A stretch of 64,000 nucleotides of DNA from Arthrobacter sp. DNA4 (GTDB lineage: Bacteria; Actinomycetota; Actinomycetes; Actinomycetales; Micrococcaceae), in NCBI RefSeq assembly GCF_024362385.1, contig NZ_CP101466.1, positions 2,852,001 to 2,916,000 of the forward strand, written 5' to 3'. This document shows, in pieces, positions 1-8,930 of this stretch. The notes below the pieces were generated by a model, which saw nothing but the letters and a program-made list of their open reading frames with translations, was not told the DNA's origin and made no database searches. The position numbers and the translations under genes are program-made. Every line of letters starts with the position of its first letter. The first letter of the stretch is position 1.

Positions 1-38
1 AATGGTCAATATTTGCGGTGAACGGCGACCGAAACAAA

Positions 39-73
39 GTTCTATATTTGAACTGCAAGTTCGTATAGAGGAC
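39..73. promoter_or_regulatory. Paired palindromic operator, probably for the IclR regulator
   Basis: Two 15-bp half-related palindromes lie at 39-53 (arms GTTC and GAAC) and 59-73 (arms GTTC and GGAC). Their centres are exactly 20 bp apart, two turns of the helix. IclR-family proteins bind such AT-centred palindromes, often as paired sites. The sites lie about 70 bp before the regulator's start, so autoregulation or control of a divergent gene left of the window is inferred. Confidence 0.45.
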
Positions 74-128
74 ATTACCGGCAGTGAGTGGTCGGGACAA
101 GAGTCACAGCACTCCAGGCCCGCCAACC

Positions 129-134
129 TAGGAT
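129..134 (+). promoter_or_regulatory. -10 element (TAGGAT) of leaderless IclR gene
   Basis: TAGGAT fits TANNNT and ends 7 nt before the ATG at 142. Transcription would then begin at or next to the start codon. Confidence 0.45.
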
Positions 135-141
135 GGACATC

Positions 142-876
142 ATGACTCCTCCAGCAGCCGCAGCCGGGAAGGGAGCGGCGGCACAGGCTTCGCCGTCCCA
201 GACCCTCTCGCGCGGCATCCGCGCCCTCGAAATCCTGGCAGCCGCGCCCGGCCCGCTGACCATCGCAGAGCTTGCCGATGCCATGGGTGTTCACCGGTCG
301 GTGGCTTACCGGATCCTGCGCACCCTCGAAGACCATTCGCTCCTGGTACGCGATGATGCCGGACGGGTCCAGCCCGGACCCGGCCTGGCGGTCCTGGCAC
401 GCGGCGTGTCCCGCAACCTGCAGAGCGCCGCGTTACCCGAGCTTACCCAGCTGGCGAACTCGCTGGACATGACTGCATTCGTGGCGGTGTGGGACCACCA
501 CGACTGCATTACGCTCGTCACGGTCGAGCCGAGGCATTCCGGCGCAACTGTTGCCCAGCACCCGGGCACACGCCACCCCATCAACGCCGGTGCCCCCGGG
601 ATCGCCATCCAGTCCGCCCTCTCGGAGGAGGAATGGGACCGGTTGGCAACCGGAATGCCCTATCGCCCGGAGGCGGCGGAGGCGCGGCGGAAGGGTTACT
701 CGGCCAGCCACGACGAGGTGATCGCCGGGGTCTCATCGCTGGCAGCACCGGTCCGGGTGCCGGGTGGGCGTCCGGCCGCACTTGCAGTGGTCTATATCCG
801 TTCCGCCCATGATCCGGATGCCGTGGGGGCTGCCATCGCGGAGAGCGCGGCAAGGATCGAGCGCCAGCTGGCGTAA
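142..876 (+). CDS. IclR family transcriptional regulator
   Basis: This is a 244-residue DNA-binding regulator. The N-terminal winged helix-turn-helix covers roughly residues 20-80, with the recognition-helix region reading MGVHRSVAYRILRTLE. The C-terminal part is the IclR effector-binding domain, which usually senses a small carbon compound. I chose the ATG at 142 over the ATG at 133 or the GTG at 88 because a TANNNT hexamer sits 7 nt upstream of it. A paired palindrome at 39-73 is a likely operator. The regulated genes are probably left of the window, because the next gene is a convergent MFS transporter. The effector cannot be deduced from the sequence. Confidence 0.88.
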   Translation: MTPPAAAAGKGAAAQASPSQTLSRGIRALEILAAAPGPLTIAELADAMGVHRSVAYRILRTLEDHSLLVRDDAGRVQPGPGLAVLARGVSRNLQSAALPELTQLANSLDMTAFVAVWDHHDCITLVTVEPRHSGATVAQHPGTRHPINAGAPGIAIQSALSEEEWDRLATGMPYRPEAAEARRKGYSASHDEVIAGVSSLAAPVRVPGGRPAALAVVYIRSAHDPDAVGAAIAESAARIERQLA

Positions 877-933
877 CGGCCCTGCCAGAACAACGCCGCA
901 ACGGACCGGTGCCGCCCGCAGGAACGTGCCGCG

Positions 934-2271
934 TCAGGCCCTGCGGCGGAGGACGACGGCGGTTCCCGCGCCGAGCACAGCCAGCGCCGCCGCCGCGCAG
1001 ACCGGGACGAGGAACGCGGCCGCGGCCCCGTGGAGCTGGGCCAGCTGTCCCCCAACAGAGGACCCGATGGCTGTACCGGCGACAATGCCGCTGGCCAGCG
1101 CTGTCATCACGGTACCGAGCCTGCCGGCGGGTGCCACTTTCCCGCTTACGGCGAACACGGTGACCATGACGGGACCCACGGGGAGGCCCAGGACCAGCAG
1201 GACGGCCGCCATCATGGGCAGCGATGACGGTACCAGCAGCAGGACCGCGAGCCCTGCCATCAGGACTGCGCAGGACACCCAGCGCAATCCCAGTCCCGCA
1301 CGGCGCGGCCAGTAGGCAACTGAGAGTGCCGCGGCGGCCGAACTGAGGCCCATGACGGCGTACAGCAGCCCGGCGATTTCCGCGCCGGCAAGCCCGGCAG
1401 AGAAGGCACTCAGTGCGGCCTGGGTGGAACCGAAGAAGGTGCCCATGCAGGCCATGGCGAGGACGGGCAGGGAGACAGTCCACGGCAGCTTGGTGCCCTG
1501 CGCAGCACCCTTGCGGGTCCCGCGTGCCGCAGGCCGGCTGGCGGGGACGGCCCGGTGGGTGGGATGAACGGCGAAGAGAGGCACCAAAATGATGGTCATG
1601 GCCGCTGCCAGGACCAGCGGAAGCCACGGCGCCACAAGGCTGGCCAGGATCCCCACCAGGGCCGGTCCCAGGACAAAGGTCACCTCGTCGGCCGTACTCT
1701 CGTACGAAAGCGCTGTGTCCAGGTCCCGGGCGGCCCCACCGGATGGTGCCGTTGGACCTCCGGCATCGGCCGTGAGCGACATCCACCTGACCCGGGCCAG
1801 GGGCCCCACCTGTGGGCAGGTGGCGCCGGTCGCGAAGGCAGCCGCGAGGACAGCGGGCAGGAAACCGCCCGAGGCCCCAGCGGTATGGGCTGCGAGGACC
1901 AGGGCCAGCACGGCCACTGTATTGAGTACGGCCGCCAGCAACAGGACCGGCAGCTGTCCCCGCCTGTCCGCAAGGGATCCCAGTCCGGGAGCCCCCAACG
2001 CGGAGCCGATGCCCACTGCTCCTGCTGCCGTTCCACCGGCGGCAAAGGAGCCGCTGACGGATGTGACCAGGGTGAGCGTGCCCATGGCCAACATGGCCAG
2101 GGGAAGCCGCGCAAAGAGGCCAAGGGGAATGAAACCCCGGTACCAGTTGGGGAAGGCGGGAAAAGCGTCCCCCGCTGCCGCGTCCGTCATGTCCGGGTCA
2201 AGGGTTTCCCGGGATGGAGACGCCTGGGCAGGGGCGGTGCCGGTGGATGAGGGGGTGGTTTGTGGTGCCAC
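934..2271 (-). CDS. MFS family transporter
   Basis: The 445-residue product is a major facilitator superfamily permease with about twelve hydrophobic segments. A hydrophilic Ala/Thr/Ser-rich N-terminus of about 45 residues precedes the first membrane helix (near GFIPLGLFARLPLAML). The overall pattern suggests drug or metabolite export, but I cannot name a substrate. The GTG at 2271 has no good ribosome binding site. A strong GGAGGAGGGA lies 30 nt upstream and serves an ATG at 2298 in the same frame, which meets a TGA at its fifth codon. Either the first four codons form a tiny upstream ORF or the true start is 2298 and the TGA is a mutation or error. The gene converges with the IclR regulator. 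Confidence 0.85.
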   Translation of the reverse strand: MAPQTTPSSTGTAPAQASPSRETLDPDMTDAAAGDAFPAFPNWYRGFIPLGLFARLPLAMLAMGTLTLVTSVSGSFAAGGTAAGAVGIGSALGAPGLGSLADRRGQLPVLLLAAVLNTVAVLALVLAAHTAGASGGFLPAVLAAAFATGATCPQVGPLARVRWMSLTADAGGPTAPSGGAARDLDTALSYESTADEVTFVLGPALVGILASLVAPWLPLVLAAAMTIILVPLFAVHPTHRAVPASRPAARGTRKGAAQGTKLPWTVSLPVLAMACMGTFFGSTQAALSAFSAGLAGAEIAGLLYAVMGLSSAAAALSVAYWPRRAGLGLRWVSCAVLMAGLAVLLLVPSSLPMMAAVLLVLGLPVGPVMVTVFAVSGKVAPAGRLGTVMTALASGIVAGTAIGSSVGGQLAQLHGAAAAFLVPVCAAAALAVLGAGTAVVLRRRA

Positions 2272-2283
2272 GTCAGGGCTCGT

Positions 2284-2310
2284 TCAGTACGTGCGCATCG
2301 TCCCTCCTCC
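2284..2310 (-). promoter_or_regulatory. Strong Shine-Dalgarno followed by 4-codon upstream ORF (MRTY-stop)
   Basis: On the minus strand a purine-rich Shine-Dalgarno (2301-2310) precedes ATG-CGC-ACG-TAC-TGA (2298-2284), in frame with the MFS gene. The Shine-Dalgarno sits in the loop of a perfect 8-bp inverted repeat (2293-2300 / 2311-2318), so initiation may depend on RNA folding. Confidence 0.4.
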
Positions 2311-2375
2311 CGATGCGCGCAACCCGGTAACACGGACAAGTATATCGGCCCCCGTCAGGGGTTGGTCAGAGGTAG

Positions 2376-5300
2376 TCAGAGGAGGGCGTCCAGGCTTTCG
2401 GAGATCCGCAGCGTTGAGCCGTTCCGGTTCTTGACCACCTGCAGCTGGGTGCCGATCCGCTGTTTCATTTCGGCCACGTGGCTGACCAGTCCCACGACCC
2501 TCCCGCCGTCGCGGAGTCCTTCGAGGGCATCCATGACCTGCTCCAGGGACTGGTCGTCCAGGCTGCCGAAGCCCTCGTCAACGAACAGGGTTTCGATTTC
2601 CACGCCTCCGGATTCCTGCTGGACAACGTCTGCAAGGCCCAGGGCCAGCGAGAGGGAGGCCATGAAGGACTCGCCTCCGGACAGCGTGGAGGTGTCCCGG
2701 CGGAATCCCGTCCACTGGTCCACTACTTCCAGGCCCAGCCCTGACTTTGCTCCGCGGGCCGCCTTGGCGTCGGTGTGCTGGAGAAGGTAGCGGCCGTCGC
2801 TCATGGCGACCAGGCGTTCGGAAGCCGCGAGGGCCACCTGTTCCAGCCGCGCGGCCAGGACGTAGCTGGTCAGGCTCATCCGGTAGGTGTTCTCGCCCCG
2901 GCCGGCGGCGGCGTCGGCCAACCCGGCAAGCATCTGCGCCCGCTCCGCCGGCTCGCGTGAGGAGCCGGCCAGCGCATCATATTCAGCGGCGATGGACTTC
3001 AACGACGCCAGGCAGCGGGCGGCCAGGCCGGCAGCCAGATCGGCTTCCCGCGCCTGATTACGGGCTGTCGCCGCATCCAGGCGCAACGCTGCCAGCCGCT
3101 CCTCATCCGCTGTGAAGCCGTCGGCGGCTTCGTCCAGGGCGAGCACAATGTCCTCCGACTCAAACAGCCCTGCCACGCGGGCTGCCTCGTCCTGGGCTGC
3201 ACGGATGGCGGACTCGAGGGCTGCCAGTTCAGCGGTCCCGAGGAGCTGGCTGCGGGCATCGTCGGCACTTGCGAAGCCGGCACCTGGCAGGGCCCGTTCC
3301 AGGTGTTCCTGCGCTTCGGCGGCCTGCAGCCGGGCACCATCGAGGCGTGCCTGCGCTTCGACGGCTTTGTCCAGTACCGCCACGGCCTCCTCAAGTGCCC
3401 GCAGCCGGCGTTCCAGGCTGCGGTGGCCGCCCCGGAGGCCGGCAAGCGCCGTGTCCAGCGACGCAACCTGTTCGGCCAGGTCGGCAAGGGACGCTGCCGT
3501 CCGGGACAACTCCACTTCCGTTTCGGACAGCGTGGCCCGCGCCTGGGTAAGGCCGGCGTCCAGGGCCTCCAGCCGCTGCCGCCTGTCCTGCAGTTCCTCC
3601 GCAGCCTGCTCGGCATCCGCAGCCGCAGCAAGGGCATCCTCCGCGCCGGAGCGGGCCTCCTGCACGGGCGTAGTCCCGCCTTGACCGGCGAGGACCGCCA
3701 CCGCCTGCTCGGCCTCGGCAAGGTCAGCGGCAACCAGGGCGTGGGCTGCTTCGGCGGCTTCGTAAACTCCGTGGGCCCGTTCCTCGTCCTGGGCCAGGGC
3801 CGGGCCTCCGGTGCCCGCATCCGCCGGGCCGGGATGATGTCCGCTTCCGCAGACGGGGCAGGGTTCCCCGGCAACCAGCCCTGCTGCCAGTTCCGATGCA
3901 GCGTTGGCCAGCCGTTCCTCCCGCAGGTCCAGCCAGCGGCGTTTCGCCTCGAGGAGGTTCTCCCGCGAGTCGGCGTGGCGGCTCTTGACCCGGTCCCTGC
4001 GTTCGATGGCTGTCCCGTACCGCCGGACGACGTCCAGCAGCTCTGCCGCAGCACCAGCCTCCTTGCGCCGCAGCGCAGCTTCCACCGACCGGGCCTCCAG
4101 CTGGTCCATGCCGTCGGCCAGCTGTTCGCGTTCAGCCACCAGGCGCCCGGTGCGCCGGCCCAGCGTCTCCACGGCGAGCTCCAGCTCACCCAGCTTACCG
4201 GTGAGGACATGGTGCCGCTTCCGCAGCTCCTGGAGCCTGTCCTCGTCAGGCAGCCGTGCCTCGACGACGGCCAGCAGCGAACGCAGGCGGCCCAGTTCCT
4301 CCGGAGCCCCCGGCATGCTCCCCCAGGCGTCTTTTGCGGTTCCGGGGCTGGCACCGGCACTCTCTGCCGGTCCACTGCCGAGCTGGGCCAGTTCGCCGCC
4401 GTCCCCGGCAGCCATGCGCAGCAACGTCATGGCTGATTCGGCGGCCGCGGCGGCGGCGCGGACTTTGGCGGATGCAGCGTCCACAGCCTGCAGTTGCCCG
4501 TGAAGAACCTCCGCCTGGCGGTGCCGCCCAAGCCGGGCGGTAGTTTGTTCCTGTTGCGCGGCCCCTGCCTCGACGGCCTTTTGCCGTGCTGCCGCGGCTT
4601 CGAGCTTGCGGTGCCGTTCATGGCGGGCAGCCTCCTGCTCAGCCTCTGTGCGGCGGGCCTGGTTCACAACCTCAGCGGCGGCGGCCTGCTCCGTGAGTTG
4701 CGCCAGGCGCACGGCAGCAGAAGCCTGCAGCCAGTCAAGGCGGCGGGGGATGTCGTCCGCCGGCGGCGCCTCCTCTTCCGGAAGCTGGAGCGGGCCGGCC
4801 TCGGTTTCGGCACGCGAGGCGAGGATGCCGAGTTGGCCGGACAGCACGGCCACGTCCTCCCGCGCGGCGGCGGCCTGCCGGGAGAGTTCCTGTTCCAGGG
4901 CTTCAAACCTCTGGGTACCGAAAAGCTTCTGCAGCAGGTCCAGCCGGTCAGCAGCCTTGGAGCGGAGGAAGGCAGCGAAATCACCCTGCGGCAGCATCAC
5001 CACCCGGGTGAACTGTTCGCGGTCCATGCCCAATAACGCCATGATCTCCGCGCCCGCTTCATCATTGCGGGCAGACTTCTCCACCCAGGCCCCGCCCACC
5101 CGTTCGCGGAGGAGCGTCTTGGCCTGCTGGAGAGTGAAGCCGTTCTTCCCACGGGCGCTGGGCTTCTCCCATGCCGGGGACCGGGTGACTTCGAAGCGGC
5201 GGCCCTGCGCGGAAAATTCACAGGTGACGGCGGGTTCCTGCCCGGGCTCCGCATGGTCGCTGCGCAGCCGCTTGCCGTCCTGCCGTGCCCCCGGAACGGA

Positions 5301-5462
5301 GCCGTAGAGCGCAAAGCAGATGGCATCCAGCACGCTTGTCTTGCCGGCGCCGGTGGGCCCGTTCAGCAGGAACAGGCCGTGTGCGCTGAGCCGGTCAAAG
5401 TCGATGTCTTCGGTGCCGGCAAAGGGCCCGAACGCCGAAATGCGCAGATGGTGGATCCTCAC
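2376..5462 (-). CDS. sbcC: Exonuclease SbcC, ATPase subunit of SbcCD
   Basis: SbcC is the SMC-like ATPase of the Mre11-Rad50 type nuclease SbcCD, which opens DNA hairpins and processes broken ends. The product is 1028 residues. Walker A is GPTGAGKT at residues 35-42. Long coiled-coil arms flank a zinc hook CPVC at about residues 535-538. The ABC signature TLSGGESF and the Walker B region LFVDEGFGSLD are near the C-terminus. The GTG start at 5462 overlaps the sbcD stop as GTGA, so translation is coupled. The coiled-coil arms are Ala/Glu rich, as usual in high-GC actinobacteria. Identification is secure from domain order, length and the sbcD partner. Confidence 0.97.
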   Translation of the reverse strand: MRIHHLRISAFGPFAGTEDIDFDRLSAHGLFLLNGPTGAGKTSVLDAICFALYGSVPGARQDGKRLRSDHAEPGQEPAVTCEFSAQGRRFEVTRSPAWEKPSARGKNGFTLQQAKTLLRERVGGAWVEKSARNDEAGAEIMALLGMDREQFTRVVMLPQGDFAAFLRSKAADRLDLLQKLFGTQRFEALEQELSRQAAAAREDVAVLSGQLGILASRAETEAGPLQLPEEEAPPADDIPRRLDWLQASAAVRLAQLTEQAAAAEVVNQARRTEAEQEAARHERHRKLEAAAARQKAVEAGAAQQEQTTARLGRHRQAEVLHGQLQAVDAASAKVRAAAAAAESAMTLLRMAAGDGGELAQLGSGPAESAGASPGTAKDAWGSMPGAPEELGRLRSLLAVVEARLPDEDRLQELRKRHHVLTGKLGELELAVETLGRRTGRLVAEREQLADGMDQLEARSVEAALRRKEAGAAAELLDVVRRYGTAIERRDRVKSRHADSRENLLEAKRRWLDLREERLANAASELAAGLVAGEPCPVCGSGHHPGPADAGTGGPALAQDEERAHGVYEAAEAAHALVAADLAEAEQAVAVLAGQGGTTPVQEARSGAEDALAAAADAEQAAEELQDRRQRLEALDAGLTQARATLSETEVELSRTAASLADLAEQVASLDTALAGLRGGHRSLERRLRALEEAVAVLDKAVEAQARLDGARLQAAEAQEHLERALPGAGFASADDARSQLLGTAELAALESAIRAAQDEAARVAGLFESEDIVLALDEAADGFTADEERLAALRLDAATARNQAREADLAAGLAARCLASLKSIAAEYDALAGSSREPAERAQMLAGLADAAAGRGENTYRMSLTSYVLAARLEQVALAASERLVAMSDGRYLLQHTDAKAARGAKSGLGLEVVDQWTGFRRDTSTLSGGESFMASLSLALGLADVVQQESGGVEIETLFVDEGFGSLDDQSLEQVMDALEGLRDGGRVVGLVSHVAEMKQRIGTQLQVVKNRNGSTLRISESLDALL

Positions 5463-6637
5463 CGCGACACCTCCAGGAGCCTGAGGTTTTCCAGCGCGGC
5501 CGCGAGCGCGGTCCTTTCCACCGGGTCAGCGCTCCTTCCCCGCACGTGGTCCAGGAACCCGCAGCAGACGGCGAGGTCGTCCGGGGCGCCTGCGAGCCTG
5601 CTGCTGTAGCTGGCCTCCGTGGCGGCAGTGACGCCCTGGGGATCAAAGGCAAGGACCAGCGTGTCAGGGAACCTGGCGCGGAGCCGTTCCATGGCACGGG
5701 TGGGGCGCTGGGAATCGGTAAGGGTGACCTGGCAATAGGCGGTTTCAGCCCAGGCATAGGCCGGATCCCCCAGGAGATCCTCCAGCGGTCCCCGGAGAAC
5801 GGCCAGCGAACGCGGGGCCTCCCAGAGGACTTCCGCGACCGACGCGACGCCCTCCGGGCCGATCTCCACCAGCCAGGCACCCTTCTGGTGCGTGGACTCC
5901 GAAAAGGAATAGGCCAGCGGCGACCCCGAATACCTGACGGAACCGGACAGCTTCTGCCGGTCATGCAGGTGGCCCAGCGCGGTGTAGCTGAAACCGTCGA
6001 AGAGGTCCAAAGGAACAGCTCCCACACCGCCGATGCTGAGGTCCCGCTCGCTGTCCGAACTGATGCCTCCGCTGGCGAAGGTATGGGCCAGGACCACCGA
6101 GTGGACCGTGGCCGAAGCGGCGCGCCGGGCGATGTCCTCCCGGATCAGTTCGGTTGCGGCGCGGGTGACCTCGAAATGGCTGGCCGTTTCCACCCCCAGC
6201 TGTTCGGCCACCATCCTTGGCTCAAGCCACGGAATGCCGTAGAGCGCCAGCGTGGCGTCCTTCCCGGCCGCATCAGTTCCCAGCGGCAGCAGCAGCGGCT
6301 GGTCCAGGTCCTCCACCCTGGTGCGCAGGTGCACTCCCCCGCGTTCCAGCAGGCGGGATGCGAACCCCAGGCGGATGGCGGAGTCGTGGTTGCCGCTGGT
6401 GAGGACCACCTTTGCGCCTGCGGCAGTGAGCCGGACCAGGGCGTCGTCAAGAAGGTGGACCACGTCCACGCCCGGGAGCGCCCGGTCATAGACGTCGCCG
6501 GCGATCAGGACGACGTCGACGCTGTCCCGCTCAACCGCCGCCACCAACTGGTCAACGAAGGCCCGCTGGGCATCCAGCATTCCGACGCCGTGGAAGGAAC
6601 GGCCCAGGTGCCAGTCCGAGGTGTGAAGTAACCGCAT
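5459..6637 (-). CDS. sbcD: Exonuclease SbcD, nuclease subunit of SbcCD
   Basis: SbcD is the Mn-dependent nuclease subunit (Mre11 family). The calcineurin-like phosphoesterase motifs appear in order: SDWHLG at residues 7-12, GDVYDR near 47, SGNHDS near 81, and GHLHD in the second half. The length of 392 residues is normal. The gene leads the sbcDC operon and overlaps sbcC by 4 bp. A TAGCTT hexamer ends 6 nt before the ATG, so the mRNA is probably leaderless. I saw no convincing LexA box in the short upstream gap. Confidence 0.97.
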   Translation of the reverse strand: MRLLHTSDWHLGRSFHGVGMLDAQRAFVDQLVAAVERDSVDVVLIAGDVYDRALPGVDVVHLLDDALVRLTAAGAKVVLTSGNHDSAIRLGFASRLLERGGVHLRTRVEDLDQPLLLPLGTDAAGKDATLALYGIPWLEPRMVAEQLGVETASHFEVTRAATELIREDIARRAASATVHSVVLAHTFASGGISSDSERDLSIGGVGAVPLDLFDGFSYTALGHLHDRQKLSGSVRYSGSPLAYSFSESTHQKGAWLVEIGPEGVASVAEVLWEAPRSLAVLRGPLEDLLGDPAYAWAETAYCQVTLTDSQRPTRAMERLRARFPDTLVLAFDPQGVTAATEASYSSRLAGAPDDLAVCCGFLDHVRGRSADPVERTALAAALENLRLLEVSR

Positions 6638-6643
6638 GTTCCT

Positions 6644-6649
6644 AAGCTA
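6644..6649 (-). promoter_or_regulatory. -10 element (TAGCTT) of leaderless sbcD
   Basis: TAGCTT on the minus strand fits TANNNT and lies 6 nt before the sbcD ATG. Confidence 0.45.
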
Positions 6650-6694
6650 TCGGCAGCCACTGACAGTGCAGAAAAACGCCGCGGCAAACAGCGC

Positions 6695-7624
6695 TCAGGA
6701 CCTTTTGCCGTCAAAGAACTCCTGCGCCTCGCTGACACCGCGGGCTTTCTCCTGGCGGGCAGCCTCCGCAGGGGCAGGCTCACTCACGGCAGCAACGTCG
6801 GCGTCATCACCGGCGTCATCGTCAACGCCGGTGTCATCCCCGGCAGTCTCCACGTCGGCAACGGGCGCAGGGGAACCGGTCACCTCGCCGATCCGGAACA
6901 CCAGCCCCGCGATGGCAGCGCCGGTCAGCGGAGCCACCAGGAAGACCCACAGCTGCTCCACGGCCCAGCCGGAGCTGAAGATGGCGGAGGCAACGGCGCG
7001 GGCCGGGTTGAACGGCAGGTTTCCCACCGACTGGCCCACCTGCAGCAGGGCGGCAAACGACAGGCCGACGGCGACGGGCGCCACCGTGCGGACGCCTCCT
7101 TCACGGCCCGCGGCTCCCAGGAAGACAGCCACGATGATGGCGGCACCCAGCAGCTCCAGGAGGACAACGGCCGCGAGGGGGGCCTGGATGATTGAGTGCT
7201 CACCGAAGCCCGCGGCCACGGTATCGAAGGCGGTGCGGCTGTCGGGGATGCTGGGCAGCGTGCGCAGGATGCCGAACAGGGCAAGGGCGCCCACCAGGGC
7301 CCCGACGAGCTGCGCGGCAGCATAGGCGGCTGCCGCCCCGGCCCGAATCCGCCCGGCCAGGAGGTGCCCCAGGGTGATGGCGGGGTTGAAGTGGCCGCCG
7401 GAGATATGACCGAAGGCCAGCATGGCGGCGGTAACGGCCAGGCCGGCAGCCAGGGCGGAGGGGACCGGGCTGGACTGCGGAATGCTGAACAGGGGCACGC
7501 CCAGGCTTACCACCGCCAGGAAAAGGCTGCCAAAGGCCTCGGCCGCCAGGCGGGGCAGCAGGCCGGTGGGCGCGGCAGCCGTGCCGGGCTGCAGTGCGTC
7601 GCGGGCTGGGACAGGGGTGCTCAT
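6695..7624 (-). CDS. MIP family channel (aquaporin / glycerol facilitator)
   Basis: The 309-residue membrane channel has six hydrophobic helices and the two pore-forming Asn-Pro-Ala boxes, FNPA in GGHFNPAITL and FNPAR in the second half. It conducts water or small neutral solutes. A C-terminal tail of about 60 residues is unusually acidic (runs of Asp with Val/Ala) and would lie in the cytoplasm. It is absent from typical aquaporins and has no function I recognise. AAAGG lies upstream of the ATG. The neighbours do not hint at a substrate: no glpK or glpD is nearby. Confidence 0.9.
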   Translation of the reverse strand: MSTPVPARDALQPGTAAAPTGLLPRLAAEAFGSLFLAVVSLGVPLFSIPQSSPVPSALAAGLAVTAAMLAFGHISGGHFNPAITLGHLLAGRIRAGAAAAYAAAQLVGALVGALALFGILRTLPSIPDSRTAFDTVAAGFGEHSIIQAPLAAVVLLELLGAAIIVAVFLGAAGREGGVRTVAPVAVGLSFAALLQVGQSVGNLPFNPARAVASAIFSSGWAVEQLWVFLVAPLTGAAIAGLVFRIGEVTGSPAPVADVETAGDDTGVDDDAGDDADVAAVSEPAPAEAARQEKARGVSEAQEFFDGKRS

Positions 7625-7832
7625 GATGGGACCTTTGCTTGTGGGGGTCTGGGGTTCGGGCTGCCTGGGTGGCCCGGGCGCCGCGGCCGTCCAGGAATGT
7701 GCCGCTTCCGTCGATGGTGGCGCCGGGCAACCCGAGCAGTATGCCAGCCCCGGCTGTGCGTTTGCTGGACGGCAGCTGTCCGCGGGGTTGCTCGACCACG
7801 GTATGCAGCACGGGCCTCCGGGCTGCGGACGG

Positions 7833-7838
7833 TAAATT
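7833..7838 (+). promoter_or_regulatory. -10 element (TAAATT) of leaderless ADP-ribosylglycohydrolase gene
   Basis: TAAATT ends 6 nt before the ATG at 7845 and sits inside a 10-bp palindrome, GTAAATTTAC (7832-7841), which could also be an operator. Confidence 0.45.
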
Positions 7839-7844
7839 TACTCC

Positions 7845-8930
7845 ATGAACTTCGACCACGGCACCCCCGCGCCCACCCTCAAGTCCCGAATCCACGGCTC
7901 CCTGCTGGGCGGGGCGCTGGGCGACGCCCTGGGCTACGCCGTGGAATCCGATTCCATCGCTGCGATCCGACAGCGCTTCGGGGCGCAGGGCCTGGCTGGC
8001 TTTGAGGACCTGCAGGGCCCGTGCCATTTTTCCGACGACACCCAGCTGACCCTGTACACGGTGGATGGGCTGGTGGAGGCACTGGAGTGGGCCAACTCCG
8101 GCGTGGGCGCGGACGTGAACGCCTGTCTTTGGCTGGCCTACCTGCGCTGGCTGGCCACCCAGGGTGAGGAGGCCGGGCCGTCCGCCCCGGCACCCCAGCC
8201 CCGCTGGATCGACGGCAACGAGGTGCTCCGGCAGCGCAGGCGTCCCGAGGAAGACTGCATTTCCGGGCTTGCCACCGGTGAGATGGGAACCATCATCCGC
8301 CCGGTGAACCCCGGAGCCAGGGGCGCCGGCACGGTGATGCGTTCGGCACCGTTTGGGCTGGTGCCGCACATCACGCCCGACGCCGTCTATAAGCTAAGTG
8401 CCGACGCCGCCGCCCTGACGCACGGGCATCCTTCAGCCCGGCAGAGTGCGGGCATCTTCAGCCTCCTGATCCACCGGCTGGTGTCCGGCGAGGGCCTGCG
8501 GGACGCCGCCGCCGGGGTTACGGCGCACGCCGGCGCCCTTGTGGACGTTGCCCCGGAGCTGCCGGAGCGCCTTGAGGCCGCCCTCGGGCTCGCGGACAAG
8601 GCGCTCGTCGGCCCCGAAGAACTGCTCCAGGTGCTGGGCGGGGGCCGGACAGCGGAGGAAGCACTCGCCGTCGCGCTTTATGCCGTCATGGCCGCTGCCC
8701 CGGCCGACGGGGCGGACACACAGCCCGTTGACCATTTCCGTCGTGCCATGGCCGTTGCCGTGAACCACAGCGGCCCCAGCGATACCGCGGGTTCGCTGGC
8801 AGGAAACATCCTGGGAGCCTTGTACGGTGAGGACTGCCTCCCCGCGCAGTGGCTTGAATCCCTGGAAGCGCCGGAGGTGATCCGCGGCATGGCCGATCAG
8901 CTGGTGAAGGTTACGACCGGCGAAGACTGA
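7845..8930 (+). CDS. ADP-ribosylglycohydrolase family protein
   Basis: The 361-residue protein belongs to the DraG/ARH family, which removes ADP-ribose from proteins or small molecules using two Mg2+ ions. Visible family motifs are GALGDALG near residue 25, the metal-binding FSDDTQ near residue 64, and HSGPSDTAGSLAGNILG near residue 310. The length is typical. The coding end overlaps the convergent DUF4395 gene by 20 bp. There is no ADP-ribosyltransferase partner in the window, so the substrate is unknown. Some family members remove ADP-ribose from nucleic acid or free metabolites. Confidence 0.9.
   Translation: MNFDHGTPAPTLKSRIHGSLLGGALGDALGYAVESDSIAAIRQRFGAQGLAGFEDLQGPCHFSDDTQLTLYTVDGLVEALEWANSGVGADVNACLWLAYLRWLATQGEEAGPSAPAPQPRWIDGNEVLRQRRRPEEDCISGLATGEMGTIIRPVNPGARGAGTVMRSAPFGLVPHITPDAVYKLSADAAALTHGHPSARQSAGIFSLLIHRLVSGEGLRDAAAGVTAHAGALVDVAPELPERLEAALGLADKALVGPEELLQVLGGGRTAEEALAVALYAVMAAAPADGADTQPVDHFRRAMAVAVNHSGPSDTAGSLAGNILGALYGEDCLPAQWLESLEAPEVIRGMADQLVKVTTGED

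Noticed and set aside
3303..4436. Long plus-strand frame inside sbcC
   Set aside because: It is the complement of an Ala-rich coiled coil in high-GC DNA.
7200..8369. A 389-codon minus-strand ORF opposite aquaporin and glycohydrolase
   Set aside because: It runs through two real genes, and its translation has no family signature.
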